DNA from: Streptomyces sp. NBC_01431
Lineage (GTDB): Bacteria > Actinomycetota > Actinomycetes > Streptomycetales > Streptomycetaceae
NCBI RefSeq assembly: GCF_036231355.1
Contig: NZ_CP109496.1
Span: 682,001 to 746,000 of the forward strand
Direction of reading: 5' to 3'
DNA length: 64,000 nt
The position numbers and the translations under genes are program-made. Shown piece by piece: positions 35,009-44,318 of this stretch. Below the pieces are notes generated by a model. That model had not been told where the DNA came from. It saw only the letters and a program-made list of their open reading frames with translations, and searched no databases. Each line of letters opens with the position of its first letter. Position 1 is the first letter of the stretch.

Positions 35009-35629
35009 ATCGACTCCCTCATTCGAAGCTACGCGACCACGCCGGGAGCGGTGTTCCGGCTCCCCACCTGGCGGCCTGAAGAACTACGCGACTCGAATCC
35101 GCTGATCGCGGGCACAAGGAATACAACACAACCCGAGGGCCGAACCCATGACACGCCGCCGCCGGGCATCGACCAGCACCCGCGAGCTGCCGACGACCGC
35201 TACTCAACCGTACGAAGGGCACGGAAAGAAAAAGACGCGCGGAACTCGCAGGATGTGTCACATGACCAGTTGCTGAACTGAAATCAGGAAGCCTCAACCC
35301 TGCTTGGACACCGGCAGGGTGAATATGGGTCAACCTCTCGCGGAATGCGTCCGTGCCAGGGATCCCATTTCGCATTCCGGAGCGAGGGGCACCTGAGAGG
35401 GGCTGGGATTGATCTCTCCTCATCGAAGGCCGCCCTTCCCCGGTCCCGCGGCTCACTCCGCCGACGGGCCACCGCTTCCCGCGCCACGGTGTGCCCGACT
35501 CCGTTCACAAAGCTGTGCCCATGGGGATTCTCCCCCGCAGCCGCTCGCTCAAATCGGCGCTACCTCAAGGGAGTTGGGGTCGGCAGGGGGAAATTGACCA
35601 CGGCGGCCAGAAGCGCGGGCCGGCGGGGG
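35009..35629. other. 620-bp gap with two hairpins, no supported gene
   Basis: The gap between the nucleotidase start and the SUMF1 gene stop contains ACCCTGC/GCAGGGT (35297-35303 and 35314-35320) and a nested structure CGGAATGCG/CGCATTCCG (35341-35349 and 35371-35379) enclosing a GGGATCCC palindrome. I see no convincing coding region. Confidence 0.4.
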
Positions 35630-36310
35630 TCAGGACGAGAGGGACCGTGCGACCCGGAATCCCACGTCGTCGATGCGGAAGGTGGGGTGGCTGCGGCGCC
35701 GTACCGATGCCCGGCAGCTCCAGGGTTCGTCGAACCATCCGCCTCCACGCAGCACCCGGTAGCTGCCGTAGACCTCGGGGTCATACAGGTCCCAGCACCA
35801 CTCCCACACATTGCCCAATGTGTCGTACAGGCCCCACGGGTTGGGGATCCTGCCACCGACGTCGTGAATCCGGTCGTGCGCGTTGCCCCGGTACCAGGCG
35901 ATCTCGTCGAGCGGCCCGTAGCGCGCTCCGGCCGTACCCGCACGGCACGCGTACTCCCACTCGGCTTCGGTCGGCAGTCGGTAGCCGTCGGCGGAGGTGT
36001 CCCACTCGACGTCCTCCGAGTCGCCCTTCAGGCGGTAGGCGGGCGCCAGTGCCTGCTGCCGGGACAGCTCGTTGCAGAAGGCGACCGCGTCCAGCCAGGA
36101 AACGCCCTCGACGGGCAGCCGGTCGCCCTGTGCGACGCTCGGCCGCCGACCGGTGACCTGTGCGTAGCGCGCCTGAGTTACCGGGAACGCCGCCAGTCGG
36201 CAGGCCTCGACCTCGACGGTCCACCTGCGTTGGGTGCGCCGGTCCGCCAGCGTCACCTGCCCCGCCGGGATGGCGATCATCTGCTCTGCCGCTACCGCGC
36301 CCACATCCAT
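35630..36310 (-). CDS. SUMF1/formylglycine-generating-enzyme-like protein
   Basis: The 226-residue protein has the SUMF1 fold markers: PVTQARYAQVTGRRPSV, LPVEGVSWLDAVAFCNELS, YRLPTEAEWEYACRAGT, GNVWEWCWDLY, and a final RVLRGGGWFDEPWSCRASVRRR ... VGFRVARS. True FGEs bind copper through two Cys near the end; only one Cys (WSC) is present in that segment, so catalysis as a sulfatase-activating enzyme is doubtful. Other members work as binding or EgtB-type modules. It lies between two nucleotidase paralogues on the same strand, 54 bp after the second. Confidence 0.78.
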   Translation of the reverse strand: MDVGAVAAEQMIAIPAGQVTLADRRTQRRWTVEVEACRLAAFPVTQARYAQVTGRRPSVAQGDRLPVEGVSWLDAVAFCNELSRQQALAPAYRLKGDSEDVEWDTSADGYRLPTEAEWEYACRAGTAGARYGPLDEIAWYRGNAHDRIHDVGGRIPNPWGLYDTLGNVWEWCWDLYDPEVYGSYRVLRGGGWFDEPWSCRASVRRRSHPTFRIDDVGFRVARSLSS

Positions 36311-36363
36311 GATCGGACGAGCCTAGCAACGCCCCGCGCGGGGCCGGACCGGTGCGAACGGAC

Positions 36364-38292
36364 TCAAGGCGCGCGCTTCGCCGGGGCCAAGAGCTGGTCC
36401 TCGCACGTCCGGACGCCCGGGACGGGCGCGGCGCGGAGAAGGAGCCGCGGGGCCCGACAGCCGATCCGGGCGCCCGGAGCAGATCCGTTGATCACCGTCA
36501 CCCGGTTCAACTCCCTCGGCGACAGGCTGGAGTTGAGACGCACGAAGGCGGCGAAGCTCTCGAAGTCGCGGGTGTGGCGGACGGCTTCGGTGTATCCGCT
36601 CAGAGCGGGATAGCCGTCCGCGCCGATGAAGGTGTACGAGGTCGAGGCGAGCCGGTAGGTGGCACCGAGGTCGAGCGGGACGCCGTTGATGAGGACATGG
36701 GCGGGGTGGACGCGGCCGCCGGGGGGCGCGGCCGCGTCGAAGGCGTAGCGCACGTTGGCGGAGACGGCGAGGGGCGCGTAGATGAGCTGCGTGCCCGACA
36801 GGCTCCATTGCTGTTCGAGGGCGTCGTGGATGTGCTGCCCGGTGACGGTTGCGGTGACGATCGGGCAGCCGTAGCCGACCGACCGTCGGACCTGGTCGAA
36901 GGTGATGGTCCCGTCCGACGAGGCGTGGCGCGGCAGGCCCCTGCTGATGACGCTGCGGCCGATGCGGGGTGCCACGGCGATCAGGGCCAGGTCGGCGGGC
37001 GTGTTCGGGTGGATGTTCCCGTTGTCGAAGGAGTCGGGCTTCTGTCGGCCGGCCCACAGGGCCCAGTCGGCCACCAGGTTTCCCATCGGGCTCTGCCCCG
37101 TGGGGTTGAGGCGGTCACTGAAGGAGGCGGTGACGCGGCCGACGGGGGCGGTGCTGCGCCGGATCGCGTAGCCGGTCCAGTAGTCGGCGACCTCCTTGAG
37201 TGCCGGGTCGGGGGACACGTCGCGGGTGTTGGGGTGGTTGGTGGAGGTGGTCAGGGCGCGCACGACCGCGCCGGTGCGCGGGTCGAGCCGGAGGTTGATC
37301 TCGTTGATGATCTGCCCGTGGCAGCCCGCCTCGACGAAGGGGCGGGGCTTGCCGCGGGGGTCGGGCAGCATCATGTTGAACGCGCAGTGCCAGTGCCCGG
37401 TGACGATCACGTCGATGTCCGCCGAGACGGTCAGCGCCAGGTCGTAGGCGGGCCCGCTGGGGCTCGTGCCGGCGTTGAAGTCGTCACCGGCCACGGCTCC
37501 GTCGTGCATGCTCAGGACGATGGCGTTGACGCCGCGTGCCTTCAGGTCCGCGGCGTACCGGTTGACGGAGGCGACCTCGTCCAGTGTCGCGAGCGCGGGC
37601 TGGAAGGAGGTGGAGAAGCGTTCCGTGCCCAGCGTCGTGAGGTGGATGAAGGCGATCGGCAGGCGCCGCCCGCCCGGCGCGGTGACCCATTCGATGTTGT
37701 ACGGGGCGAGCACGGGGCGCCCGCTGTGCCGCCAGACGGCGTTGGCGCTGTAGTAGCGGAACTTCGCGCCGTCGAACGGATCACCCTGGGAGTCCTGGAA
37801 GGAGTTGGTGTTCCCCATCCCCGGGTACGGGATGCCGTGTTCCATGTGGCCGGTCAAGTAGCCGGGCGTGCGGTCGAATTCGTGGTTGCCCGCCGTCGCG
37901 AAGTCGAGGCCGAGCCGGTTGAGTGCCTCGATGGTGGGCTCGTCGCCCAGCGACTCCGCGTCGATCGTCCACCCCGAGAACAGATCACCGGGAGCGAAGA
38001 AGAGCGAGTTGGCACGGCCCGCGCGCAGCCGTTCCAGATGGGCCGCCAGGTAGGCCACCCCGCCCACCCGGTATACGCGGCCGCCCGCTCCGGTGATCCG
38101 GGCATCCTCCGCGGGCGCGTCCTGGAGGAAGCCGTGCAGGTCGGTGATGCTGAGCAGCTGCACGTCCACGTACTCGTACGCGCTCGCGGCGTCCCGGGCG
38201 TGCGGGGTGGCGAAGGCGGGCGCCCCGGTCGCCACGAGGGCACCGAGCGATCCCGTCGCGGTCATGAAACTGCGTCGGCTGAACTCGCGCAC
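36364..38292 (-). CDS. Exported 5'-nucleotidase/metallophosphatase family protein (copy B)
   Basis: The 642-residue protein starts at GTG 38292 (GGGGG five bases upstream; an earlier in-frame GTG at 38349 lacks a ribosome binding site) with a Tat-like signal SRRSFMTATGSLG. It has LLSITDLHGFL, FFAPGDLFSGW, TAGNHEFDRTP and IVTGHWHCAFN, matching copy A along its length, then a unique C-terminal tail with two Cys (RIGCRAPRL, VRTCEDQLL). The paralogues differ over residues such as IDAESLG and NTNSF, so the duplication is not recent. Same strand as the SUMF1 gene. Confidence 0.86.
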   Translation of the reverse strand: MREFSRRSFMTATGSLGALVATGAPAFATPHARDAASAYEYVDVQLLSITDLHGFLQDAPAEDARITGAGGRVYRVGGVAYLAAHLERLRAGRANSLFFAPGDLFSGWTIDAESLGDEPTIEALNRLGLDFATAGNHEFDRTPGYLTGHMEHGIPYPGMGNTNSFQDSQGDPFDGAKFRYYSANAVWRHSGRPVLAPYNIEWVTAPGGRRLPIAFIHLTTLGTERFSTSFQPALATLDEVASVNRYAADLKARGVNAIVLSMHDGAVAGDDFNAGTSPSGPAYDLALTVSADIDVIVTGHWHCAFNMMLPDPRGKPRPFVEAGCHGQIINEINLRLDPRTGAVVRALTTSTNHPNTRDVSPDPALKEVADYWTGYAIRRSTAPVGRVTASFSDRLNPTGQSPMGNLVADWALWAGRQKPDSFDNGNIHPNTPADLALIAVAPRIGRSVISRGLPRHASSDGTITFDQVRRSVGYGCPIVTATVTGQHIHDALEQQWSLSGTQLIYAPLAVSANVRYAFDAAAPPGGRVHPAHVLINGVPLDLGATYRLASTSYTFIGADGYPALSGYTEAVRHTRDFESFAAFVRLNSSLSPRELNRVTVINGSAPGARIGCRAPRLLLRAAPVPGVRTCEDQLLAPAKRAP

Positions 38293-38484
38293 ACCGGCCC
38301 CCGTCTCGGGTGAAGGACTCCCCCGCGCCCGGGGACACGCGTCGGACACGCGTCGCGACGGACGCGTTCCTTCGCCCCCGTGGCGCAGGGATCAGGCGCG
38401 CCCAACCTAGATCGTCGGCGGGTGGCGGACACGCTTACGCGGCGGTAGGGAGCGGCCGTGTCGCGGACCGGCCGCTGATCCCGT

Positions 38485-39327
38485 TCACCGGAACGCCGCG
38501 CTGTTGCGCGCCGCCCAGTCGGCGAAGGTGCGCGGCGGGCGGCGCAGGAGCTGCTCCACTGCCGGGCTCACCCGCTGCTCGGCGGGCGACGGTTCGCCCA
38601 GGATGCCGAGGGTGCCGTCCACGACCGGTTCCGGCATGAACCGCGAGAGCTCCGCCCGCGCCGCGTCGCGGCTCAGGGCGACGAACCGTATGGGGCTTCC
38701 CACCGCGTCGCCGATGGCTCGCGCCTGTTCGCGCGGGGAGACCGGCGCCGGGCCCGTGAGCTCGTAGGTGCGCTCCGCGTGAGCGGGGTCGCGCAACGCC
38801 AGGGACGCCACTTCCGCGATGTCGGCCGGGTCGACGGCCGGCAGCCCGGTGTCGGGGAAGGGTGCCGCCACGGTGCGGTGGGAGCGGACCGACTCCGCCC
38901 ACATGAAGGCGTTGGAGTGGAAGCCGCCCGGTCGCAGGATCGTCCATCCGAGACCCGACCGCCGCACCGCGTCCTCGAACGCCGCGAGGTGCAGATGGGA
39001 AGCCGCGCCGGGCCGTGTGCCGACGATCTGGGAGGACTGCAGGACCACGCGTCGCACCCCGCCGGACTTCGCCGCGTCGAGGACGCGGTGCGGGTCCACG
39101 TGTTCGCTGCCTCCGGCGATGAGGAGGTGGAGCGCTTCGGCTCCGTCGAGGACGGACGCGAGGCCGGCCGGATCGGCCAGGTCGGCCGCGACGTGACGCA
39201 CTCCATCCAACGGGTGTGAGGAGGAAGGGAGTTGACGCGACACGGCGGTCACTTCCTCGCCCGCGGCGGCGAGCGCCCGCACCAGCGGACGGCCTACGTT
39301 CCCGGTTGCTCCGGTTACTACGATCAT
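38485..39327 (-). CDS. NAD(P)-binding NmrA-like atypical SDR oxidoreductase
   Basis: The 280-residue protein starts IVVTGATGNVGRPLVRAL, the glycine-rich TGxxGxxG motif of NmrA/HSCARG-like SDRs. No clear YxxxK catalytic pair is seen, which is usual in this subgroup (quinone reductase 2-like or redox sensor). Later segments VLQSSQIVG, LRPGGFHSNAFMW and YELTGPAPVSPREQARAIG match the family. It is 58 bp downstream of the TIGR03086 gene and may be regulated by the WYL protein. Confidence 0.8.
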   Translation of the reverse strand: MIVVTGATGNVGRPLVRALAAAGEEVTAVSRQLPSSSHPLDGVRHVAADLADPAGLASVLDGAEALHLLIAGGSEHVDPHRVLDAAKSGGVRRVVLQSSQIVGTRPGAASHLHLAAFEDAVRRSGLGWTILRPGGFHSNAFMWAESVRSHRTVAAPFPDTGLPAVDPADIAEVASLALRDPAHAERTYELTGPAPVSPREQARAIGDAVGSPIRFVALSRDAARAELSRFMPEPVVDGTLGILGEPSPAEQRVSPAVEQLLRRPPRTFADWAARNSAAFR

Positions 39328-39385
39328 GATCAGTCCTGGGTTCGGTGGTCGGTGGGGGCGTACTGTTCGGAGGTCACGGGCGCGC

Positions 39386-40000
39386 TCATGGCCTGCGGCC
39401 GTACCAGGCCACGAGTCGGTCGATGTCGGGGGCGTCCGCCGCGACGTCCACGACGGCGCCGAACGGCACCCGGCCTCCGCGCGGTTCGGCCGGGACGGCG
39501 CGGTGCATGGCGGCGACGGCTGCGGCCAGCACGGCCGGATCCCAAGCGGGCTGCTGTCCGGTCGCGGTGGCCAGGTCCCAGGTGTGGAGGGTGAATTCGG
39601 TGCTGTACCGGCCGAGGACGGCCGCGCCGGTCAGCGCGCCGAACGGCAGTCGCAGCACTCGGCTCAGGGCTTCGGGTCGCGCCCATGCGGCAGCGGTTTC
39701 CCGCGCGGCGGCGTCCCAGGCGGTCTGCCACGCGCCGTCGGCGACGTCCGCCGCGAGTCCGGGCAGCGCGAAGGGGTCCTCGCCCCGCCCCATCGCGGCG
39801 ACCCTGCGCAGTACGGCGACCAGGTGGCTCGCGAGGTCGCGGACGGTGTAGCCGGGGCAGGGGGTCGGTGCGTCGTACTGGTCGGGCGCGAGGGCGGCGA
39901 TGGTGCGTCCGGCCAGGGTGACGGCCTGGGCGAAGTCGCGGGGGACGTTGGCGGTGGAAGCGGCGGCGGAAGCCGTTGCGGGGTGCGCGGTTTCGGTCAT
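39386..40000 (-). CDS. TIGR03086-type metal-binding DinB/MDMPI-like protein
   Basis: The 204-residue protein has the actinobacterial mycothiol-dependent maleylpyruvate isomerase N-terminal fold: PTPCPGYTVRDLASHLVAVLRR, LHTWDLATATGQ and the metal-site His residues. Members bind zinc or nickel and some use mycothiol. It is divergent from the WYL regulator with an inverted repeat between them. Confidence 0.75.
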   Translation of the reverse strand: MTETAHPATASAAASTANVPRDFAQAVTLAGRTIAALAPDQYDAPTPCPGYTVRDLASHLVAVLRRVAAMGRGEDPFALPGLAADVADGAWQTAWDAAARETAAAWARPEALSRVLRLPFGALTGAAVLGRYSTEFTLHTWDLATATGQQPAWDPAVLAAAVAAMHRAVPAEPRGGRVPFGAVVDVAADAPDIDRLVAWYGRRP

Positions 40001-40020
40001 GACCTCAGCATCAAGGCTTA

Positions 40021-40041
40021 ATTGGCCATCTTCTGGCCAGT
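40021..40041. promoter_or_regulatory. Inverted repeat between divergent TIGR03086 and WYL genes
   Basis: ATTGGCCA-TCTTC-TGGCCAGT (arms 40021-40028 and 40034-40041, 7 of 8 matched) lies in the 62-bp intergenic space, a good position for autoregulation by the WYL protein. Confidence 0.5.
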
Positions 40042-40062
40042 TTTCCGGCGAGAATGATCCCC

Positions 40063-41079
40063 ATGCGAGCTGACCGCTTGGTGGCGACCCTGTTGTTCCT
40101 CCAGACCCGTGGCCGGGTGACCGTGGCCGAGCTGGCGGCAGAGCTGGAGACCTCCGAGCGCACCGCGCGGCGCGACCTGGAGGCGCTCGCCGCATCCGGT
40201 GTCCCGGTGTATTCGCAGCGCGGGCGCGGTGGCGGCTGGTCGCTGGTCGGCGGCGCCCGCACGGACCTCACCGGGCTGACGGCCGACGAGATCCGTGCGC
40301 TGTTCCTGGTCGCGGGGCCGCTGTCGACCACGCCCGCCTCGCGTACGGCGCTGCGCAAACTCGTCCGGGCCCTGCCGTCACCCCTGCGTTCCGGCGCCGA
40401 AGCCGCGTCGCGGGCCCAGATCTCCGACGGCCTGGACTGGTCGCGCTCCCCCGTCGCGGCCCAGGGCTCGCACCTCGACGCGCTCCGGCACGCCGTGGTG
40501 GACGGCATACAGGTCCGGCTCGGGTACGCCCGCCCCGGCAGCCCCGCCGGCGAGCGGACGGTGCATCCGCTGGGCCTCGCGTCCAAGGCGGGCACCGAGT
40601 ACCTGGTGGCGGGCACCGACCGGGGGATGCGGATCTTCCGGCTCAGCCGCATCACCCACGTTGAACCGACCGGCACTCCCGTCGTGCGGCCGGACGGCTT
40701 CGACCTCGCGGAGGCCTGGCGGTCGCTGGCCGCACGCATGGAGGACCGCATGCTCTCAGCGACCGTCCAGGCCCACGCCGATGCGGACGCCGAACCCGTC
40801 CTGCGGGGACTGTTCGGCAGCCGTCTGCGCATCATGGGCCCGCTGCCCAACGGCCGGATGGAGATCGAAGTTGACGGACCATCAGTAGAGGTCGTCGCCG
40901 CGCAGATGGCCGGGCTCGGCCGGCGTGTCGAAGTCCTGGCGCCCCCAAAGGCCCGGCAGCGGCTCGCCTCCCTGGCCGGGGAACTCGCCGCACTCTACGG
41001 GCCTGCGGGAAACGCCCCCACGGCGGCGGCCGGGGGCTCGGGCGGCCCGGAGCACTCCCGCACCCCTCACCCCGCTTGA
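40063..41079 (+). CDS. WYL-domain transcriptional regulator
   Basis: The 338-residue protein has an N-terminal winged HTH (MRADRLVATLLFLQTRGRVTVAELAAELETSERTARRDLEAL) followed by a WYL-type ligand domain (VRLGYARPGS, GLASKAGTEYLVAGTDRGMRIFRLSRITHVEPT) and a WCX domain. Such regulators sense small ligands or nucleic-acid signals. I prefer ATG 40063 as the family start; ATG 40054 is in frame and has GGCGAGA upstream. Its 3' end overlaps the convergent sigma factor gene by 13 bp. Confidence 0.82.
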   Translation: MRADRLVATLLFLQTRGRVTVAELAAELETSERTARRDLEALAASGVPVYSQRGRGGGWSLVGGARTDLTGLTADEIRALFLVAGPLSTTPASRTALRKLVRALPSPLRSGAEAASRAQISDGLDWSRSPVAAQGSHLDALRHAVVDGIQVRLGYARPGSPAGERTVHPLGLASKAGTEYLVAGTDRGMRIFRLSRITHVEPTGTPVVRPDGFDLAEAWRSLAARMEDRMLSATVQAHADADAEPVLRGLFGSRLRIMGPLPNGRMEIEVDGPSVEVVAAQMAGLGRRVEVLAPPKARQRLASLAGELAALYGPAGNAPTAAAGGSGGPEHSRTPHPA

Positions 41080-42332
41080 CCACCACCGGGTCCGATGCGC
41101 GAGGCGCGCTCCAGGAGGAGTTCCTTCTCGCGTGCGTTGCCCGTCAGAGCCGCGGCTCGTTCGAACTCGGCACGGGCCTCCCGCGCCCGCCCGAGGCGCA
41201 GGAGGAGGTCTCCTCGTACGCTCGGCAGCAGGTGGTAGCCCTTCAGGGCCCCTTCACCGCGCAGCGCGTCGACCAGTGCGAGCCCGGCGGCGGGGCCCTG
41301 CGACATCGCGACGGCGACCGCCCGGTTCAGCTCGATCACGGGCGACGGCGTCAGTTCGACGAGGCGGCCGTACAGTGCGGCGATCGACGCCCAGTCGGTG
41401 TCCTCGTAGCGGGTCGTGTGCGTGTGGCAGGCGGCGATGGCGGCCTGCACGGAATACGGCCCGTCGCCCGCGCGCTGGAGAGCCTCGATGCCACGCCGGA
41501 TGAGCAGGCGGTTCCACTGGTTGCGGTTCTGGTCGGCGAGCAGCACGGGCTCGCCGTCGGGCCCCGTACGGGCCGCGATGCGGGAGGCCTGAAACTCCAA
41601 CAATGAGGCCAGGCCGTGGACTTCGGGCTCCTTCGGCATCAGGGACGACAGCACCCGCGCCAGCCGGAGCGCGTCCTCGCACAGCGCCGGGCGCACCAGG
41701 TCGTCGCCCGCCGTCGCGGAATACCCCTCGTTGAAGATGAGGTAGATGACTTCGAGCACGGAGGAGACGCGGGCCTCGCGGTCGGCGCCGTACGGCACCT
41801 CGAAGGGGACTTTGGCCTCGGCGAGGGCGCGTTTCGCGCGGACGATGCGCTGGGCGACGGTCGGCTCCGGGGCCAGGAAGGCGCGGGCGATCTCCTGTGT
41901 CGTCAGGCCGCCGAGCAGTCGCAGGGTGAGCGCGATGCGGGCCGGGGTGGACAGGACGGGATGGCAGGCGGTGAAGATGAGCCGCAGCAGGTCGTCGTCG
42001 ATGCGGTCCGGATCGTCCAGGTCAGCCTGGTCGGGCGGCGGCACGTCCTCCATCGCCCGGCCGACCTCGGCCAGCTTGCGGGCGTACGTCTCCTTACGGC
42101 GTACCAGGTCGATCGCGCGGTGCTTGGCGGTGGCCATGAACCAGGCGCCCGGCTTGTCCGGGACGCCGGACGCGGGCCACTGCTCCAGGGCGGCGACCAG
42201 AGCGTCCTGGGCGAGTTCCTCGGCGATGCCGACGTCCCGGACGATGCGGGCGACTCCCGCGATGATCCGCGCCGACTCGATCCTGAATACCGCTTCGACC
42301 GCTTCGGTCGCGCTTGCTGCCGTCACGGCCAC
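41067..42332 (-). CDS. ECF sigma factor, ECF42-like, with C-terminal extension
   Basis: The 421-residue protein has region 2 (RIVRDVGIAEELAQDALVAALEQWP and AWFMATAKHRAIDLVRR) and region 4 (LTLRLLGGLTTQEIARAFLAPEPTVAQRIVRAKRAL), then a ~200-residue TPR-like C-terminal domain (FNEGYSATAGDDLVRP, LNRAVAVAMSQGPAAGLAL, YHLLPSVRGDLLLRLG). This layout is that of ECF42 sigma factors, which are normally next to a YCII/DGPF-domain gene; none is present here. GTG 42332 is the start. No anti-sigma factor is adjacent. Confidence 0.85.
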   Translation of the reverse strand: MAVTAASATEAVEAVFRIESARIIAGVARIVRDVGIAEELAQDALVAALEQWPASGVPDKPGAWFMATAKHRAIDLVRRKETYARKLAEVGRAMEDVPPPDQADLDDPDRIDDDLLRLIFTACHPVLSTPARIALTLRLLGGLTTQEIARAFLAPEPTVAQRIVRAKRALAEAKVPFEVPYGADREARVSSVLEVIYLIFNEGYSATAGDDLVRPALCEDALRLARVLSSLMPKEPEVHGLASLLEFQASRIAARTGPDGEPVLLADQNRNQWNRLLIRRGIEALQRAGDGPYSVQAAIAACHTHTTRYEDTDWASIAALYGRLVELTPSPVIELNRAVAVAMSQGPAAGLALVDALRGEGALKGYHLLPSVRGDLLLRLGRAREARAEFERAAALTGNAREKELLLERASRIGPGGGQAG

Positions 42333-42444
42333 CCATCAGAACAGCCCCACGGGAACGGGGCAAGCTCGGCCGTTCGCCCCTGGACCGGCCTCGCGAACTC
42401 GCCCGGGTGTGAGACTCGGGACATCGAGCCGCGAGGGGGAGCAC

Positions 42445-42843
42445 ATGCGTATCGGAGAGCTGTCGGAGCGCACCGGCACATCGCGTCGGCTGTTGCGCTA
42501 CTACGAGGAGCAGGGCCTCATCGTCTCCGCCCGCTCCTCCAACGGCTACCGCGATTACGGCGAGGACTTCGTGGACCGGGTCATGCAGATCCGGGGGCTG
42601 CTCGACGCCGGGCTCCCGACGCGCATCATCAAGCAGATCCTGCCCTGCCTCGACAAGCCCAGGGTCATCCATTTCCCGGACGCCACGCCGGAGATGATCG
42701 CCACTCTGACGCTCGAACGCGATCGGATGACGCAGCGCATCGCCTGCCTGATCCGCAACCGTGACGCCGTTTCCGAGTACCTCGACACGGTGACCGGCAC
42801 CATCAGCGCCGACCCCACGCCTGAAGCGTCCGGGATGCGTTGA
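42445..42843 (+). CDS. MerR-family transcriptional regulator
   Basis: The 132-residue protein has the MerR HTH-wing (MRIGELSERTGTSRRLLRYYEEQGLI, NGYRDYGEDFVDRVMQIRGLLDAGL) and a dimerisation helix (ATLTLERDRMTQRIACLIRNRDAVSEYL). There are no metal-binding Cys, so it is of the organic-ligand or redox-independent type. GAGGGGGAGCAC precedes the ATG. It is divergent from the sigma factor gene. Confidence 0.85.
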   Translation: MRIGELSERTGTSRRLLRYYEEQGLIVSARSSNGYRDYGEDFVDRVMQIRGLLDAGLPTRIIKQILPCLDKPRVIHFPDATPEMIATLTLERDRMTQRIACLIRNRDAVSEYLDTVTGTISADPTPEASGMR

Positions 42844-43017
42844 CGCCGGGAGCGCCTCGCTGCCTCACTGGGAGGCATCTGGATGCACCGGCCCACCATT
42901 CAGGTATGTGACCACTGATCAGTATTTCAGTCAGCATGCCTGCACTGGACGCCCCGTGGACATGTCAGGGATTCGCGTGCAGGATACGGAACTCCGCCAC
43001 CCGAGAGGTGTCCAGTC

Positions 43018-44193
43018 ATGAACCGACGTCAACTCCTCTTCAGCAGCGCGGCGTTGGCCGCCGCAGTCCCCCTTGCCTCCGCGCCCGCCGCCGTCGCCCA
43101 CGCCCGGCTGCCGCGCCGGGACGAAATCGTGGCCGTCCTGCGCCGGGTCGCCGACCACTGGATCGGCGCGCACGCCGACCCCGGCGACAACGGCTGGGCG
43201 CGGGCCACGTTCTTCAGCGGTCTGATGGCCCTGCACCGGATCACGGGCGAGGCGCGCTATCTCGCCCATGCGCAAGGCTGGGCAGAGAGTCACTCCTACG
43301 GCCTCATCGGCGGCGTCACGACCCGGCACGCCGACAACCAGTGCGCGGGCCAGGCCTATCTCGACCTGTACGCCGTCGAGCCCGATCCACACAGACTCGC
43401 GGCCATCGAGGAGTGTCTGCGCCGCATGGTCTTCGTCGACCGGCCCGACAAGGATGACGACTGGTGGTGGGCGGACGCGCTGCACATGGCGATGCCGCCG
43501 TTCGCCCGGATCGCGGTGCTGCGCGGCGACTACGCGTACGCCGACAAGCTCTACCGGCTCTACCTGCACGCCAAGCGCGCCGAGGGGGGACCCGGGCTCT
43601 GGGATCCGGCGCTCGGGCTGTGGTTCCGCGACAAGAAATTCGTGCCCGGCCTGCCGGGAGCCGTCACCTCGCCGTCCGGGAAGCCCGTGGTCTGGTCGCG
43701 CGGCGACGGCTGGGCGGCCGGCGCCCATGTCAAGACGCTCAAGGCGCTCCCGCCGGGCGCACCGCACACCGACGAGTACCGCGCGACCCTCGCCCAGCTG
43801 CTCGGCGCGGCCGGGCGGGTGCAGCGGGCCGACGGCTTCTGGAACGTCAATCTCGCCGACCCCGCCCATTTCCCCGGCCCCGAGACCAGCGGCACGGCCT
43901 TCCTCACCTACGGCACCGCGTACGCGGTCCGGACCGGGCTCGTCGGCCACCGAGCGTTCCTGCCGGTAGCCGCGCGTGCCTGGCAGGGCCTTGTCACCAC
44001 CGCCGTGCACCCTGACGGTTTCCTCGGATACGTCCAGGGCGTCGGCGACCGCCCCGACTCCAGCCAGCCCGTCACCTACGACACGACCGCGGACTTCGGC
44101 GTCGGCGCGTTCCTCCTGGCGGGTACGGAGCTCGCCGCGCTGTGCCAGGCGGGCGCCGGGCGGGCGGTCTCACCGTACCCCTCGGCCTCTTGA
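43018..44193 (+). CDS. Exported GH88/GH105-type unsaturated glucuronyl/galacturonyl hydrolase
   Basis: The 391-residue protein has a signal peptide (MNRRQLLFSSAALAAAVPLASAPAAVAHA) and the alpha/alpha barrel of GH88/GH105. DNGWARATFFSGLMAL, TRHADNQCAGQAYLDLY, WWWADALHMAMPPFARIAVL and WSRGDGWAAGAHVKTL follow the YteR-type pattern, with the Asp of HADNQ as the likely catalytic residue. The enzyme should cleave the unsaturated uronic acid left by polysaccharide lyases on rhamnogalacturonan or similar. GAGAGGTG precedes the ATG. No lyase gene is next to it. Confidence 0.85.
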   Translation: MNRRQLLFSSAALAAAVPLASAPAAVAHARLPRRDEIVAVLRRVADHWIGAHADPGDNGWARATFFSGLMALHRITGEARYLAHAQGWAESHSYGLIGGVTTRHADNQCAGQAYLDLYAVEPDPHRLAAIEECLRRMVFVDRPDKDDDWWWADALHMAMPPFARIAVLRGDYAYADKLYRLYLHAKRAEGGPGLWDPALGLWFRDKKFVPGLPGAVTSPSGKPVVWSRGDGWAAGAHVKTLKALPPGAPHTDEYRATLAQLLGAAGRVQRADGFWNVNLADPAHFPGPETSGTAFLTYGTAYAVRTGLVGHRAFLPVAARAWQGLVTTAVHPDGFLGYVQGVGDRPDSSQPVTYDTTADFGVGAFLLAGTELAALCQAGAGRAVSPYPSAS

Positions 44194-44318
44194 CAGCCCG
44201 GTGCTGGAACGGATCGGCCGCCATCGCTATCTACTCTCCTGAGCACCCCTGAGCGGTGCCACCCGGGCCGTCATGCCCGATGCCCGGGTGTACTTCTGGC
44301 AGAGAGTTCTATCGACCC

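Noticed and set aside
35284..35508. A 74-codon minus-strand ORF in the gap before the SUMF1 gene
   Set aside because: No ribosome binding site, no family resemblance, and it overlaps hairpin structures.
36364..38349. Earlier GTG (38349) for nucleotidase copy B
   Set aside because: It lacks a ribosome binding site and puts 19 extra residues before the Tat-like signal; GTG 38292 fits the length of copy A.
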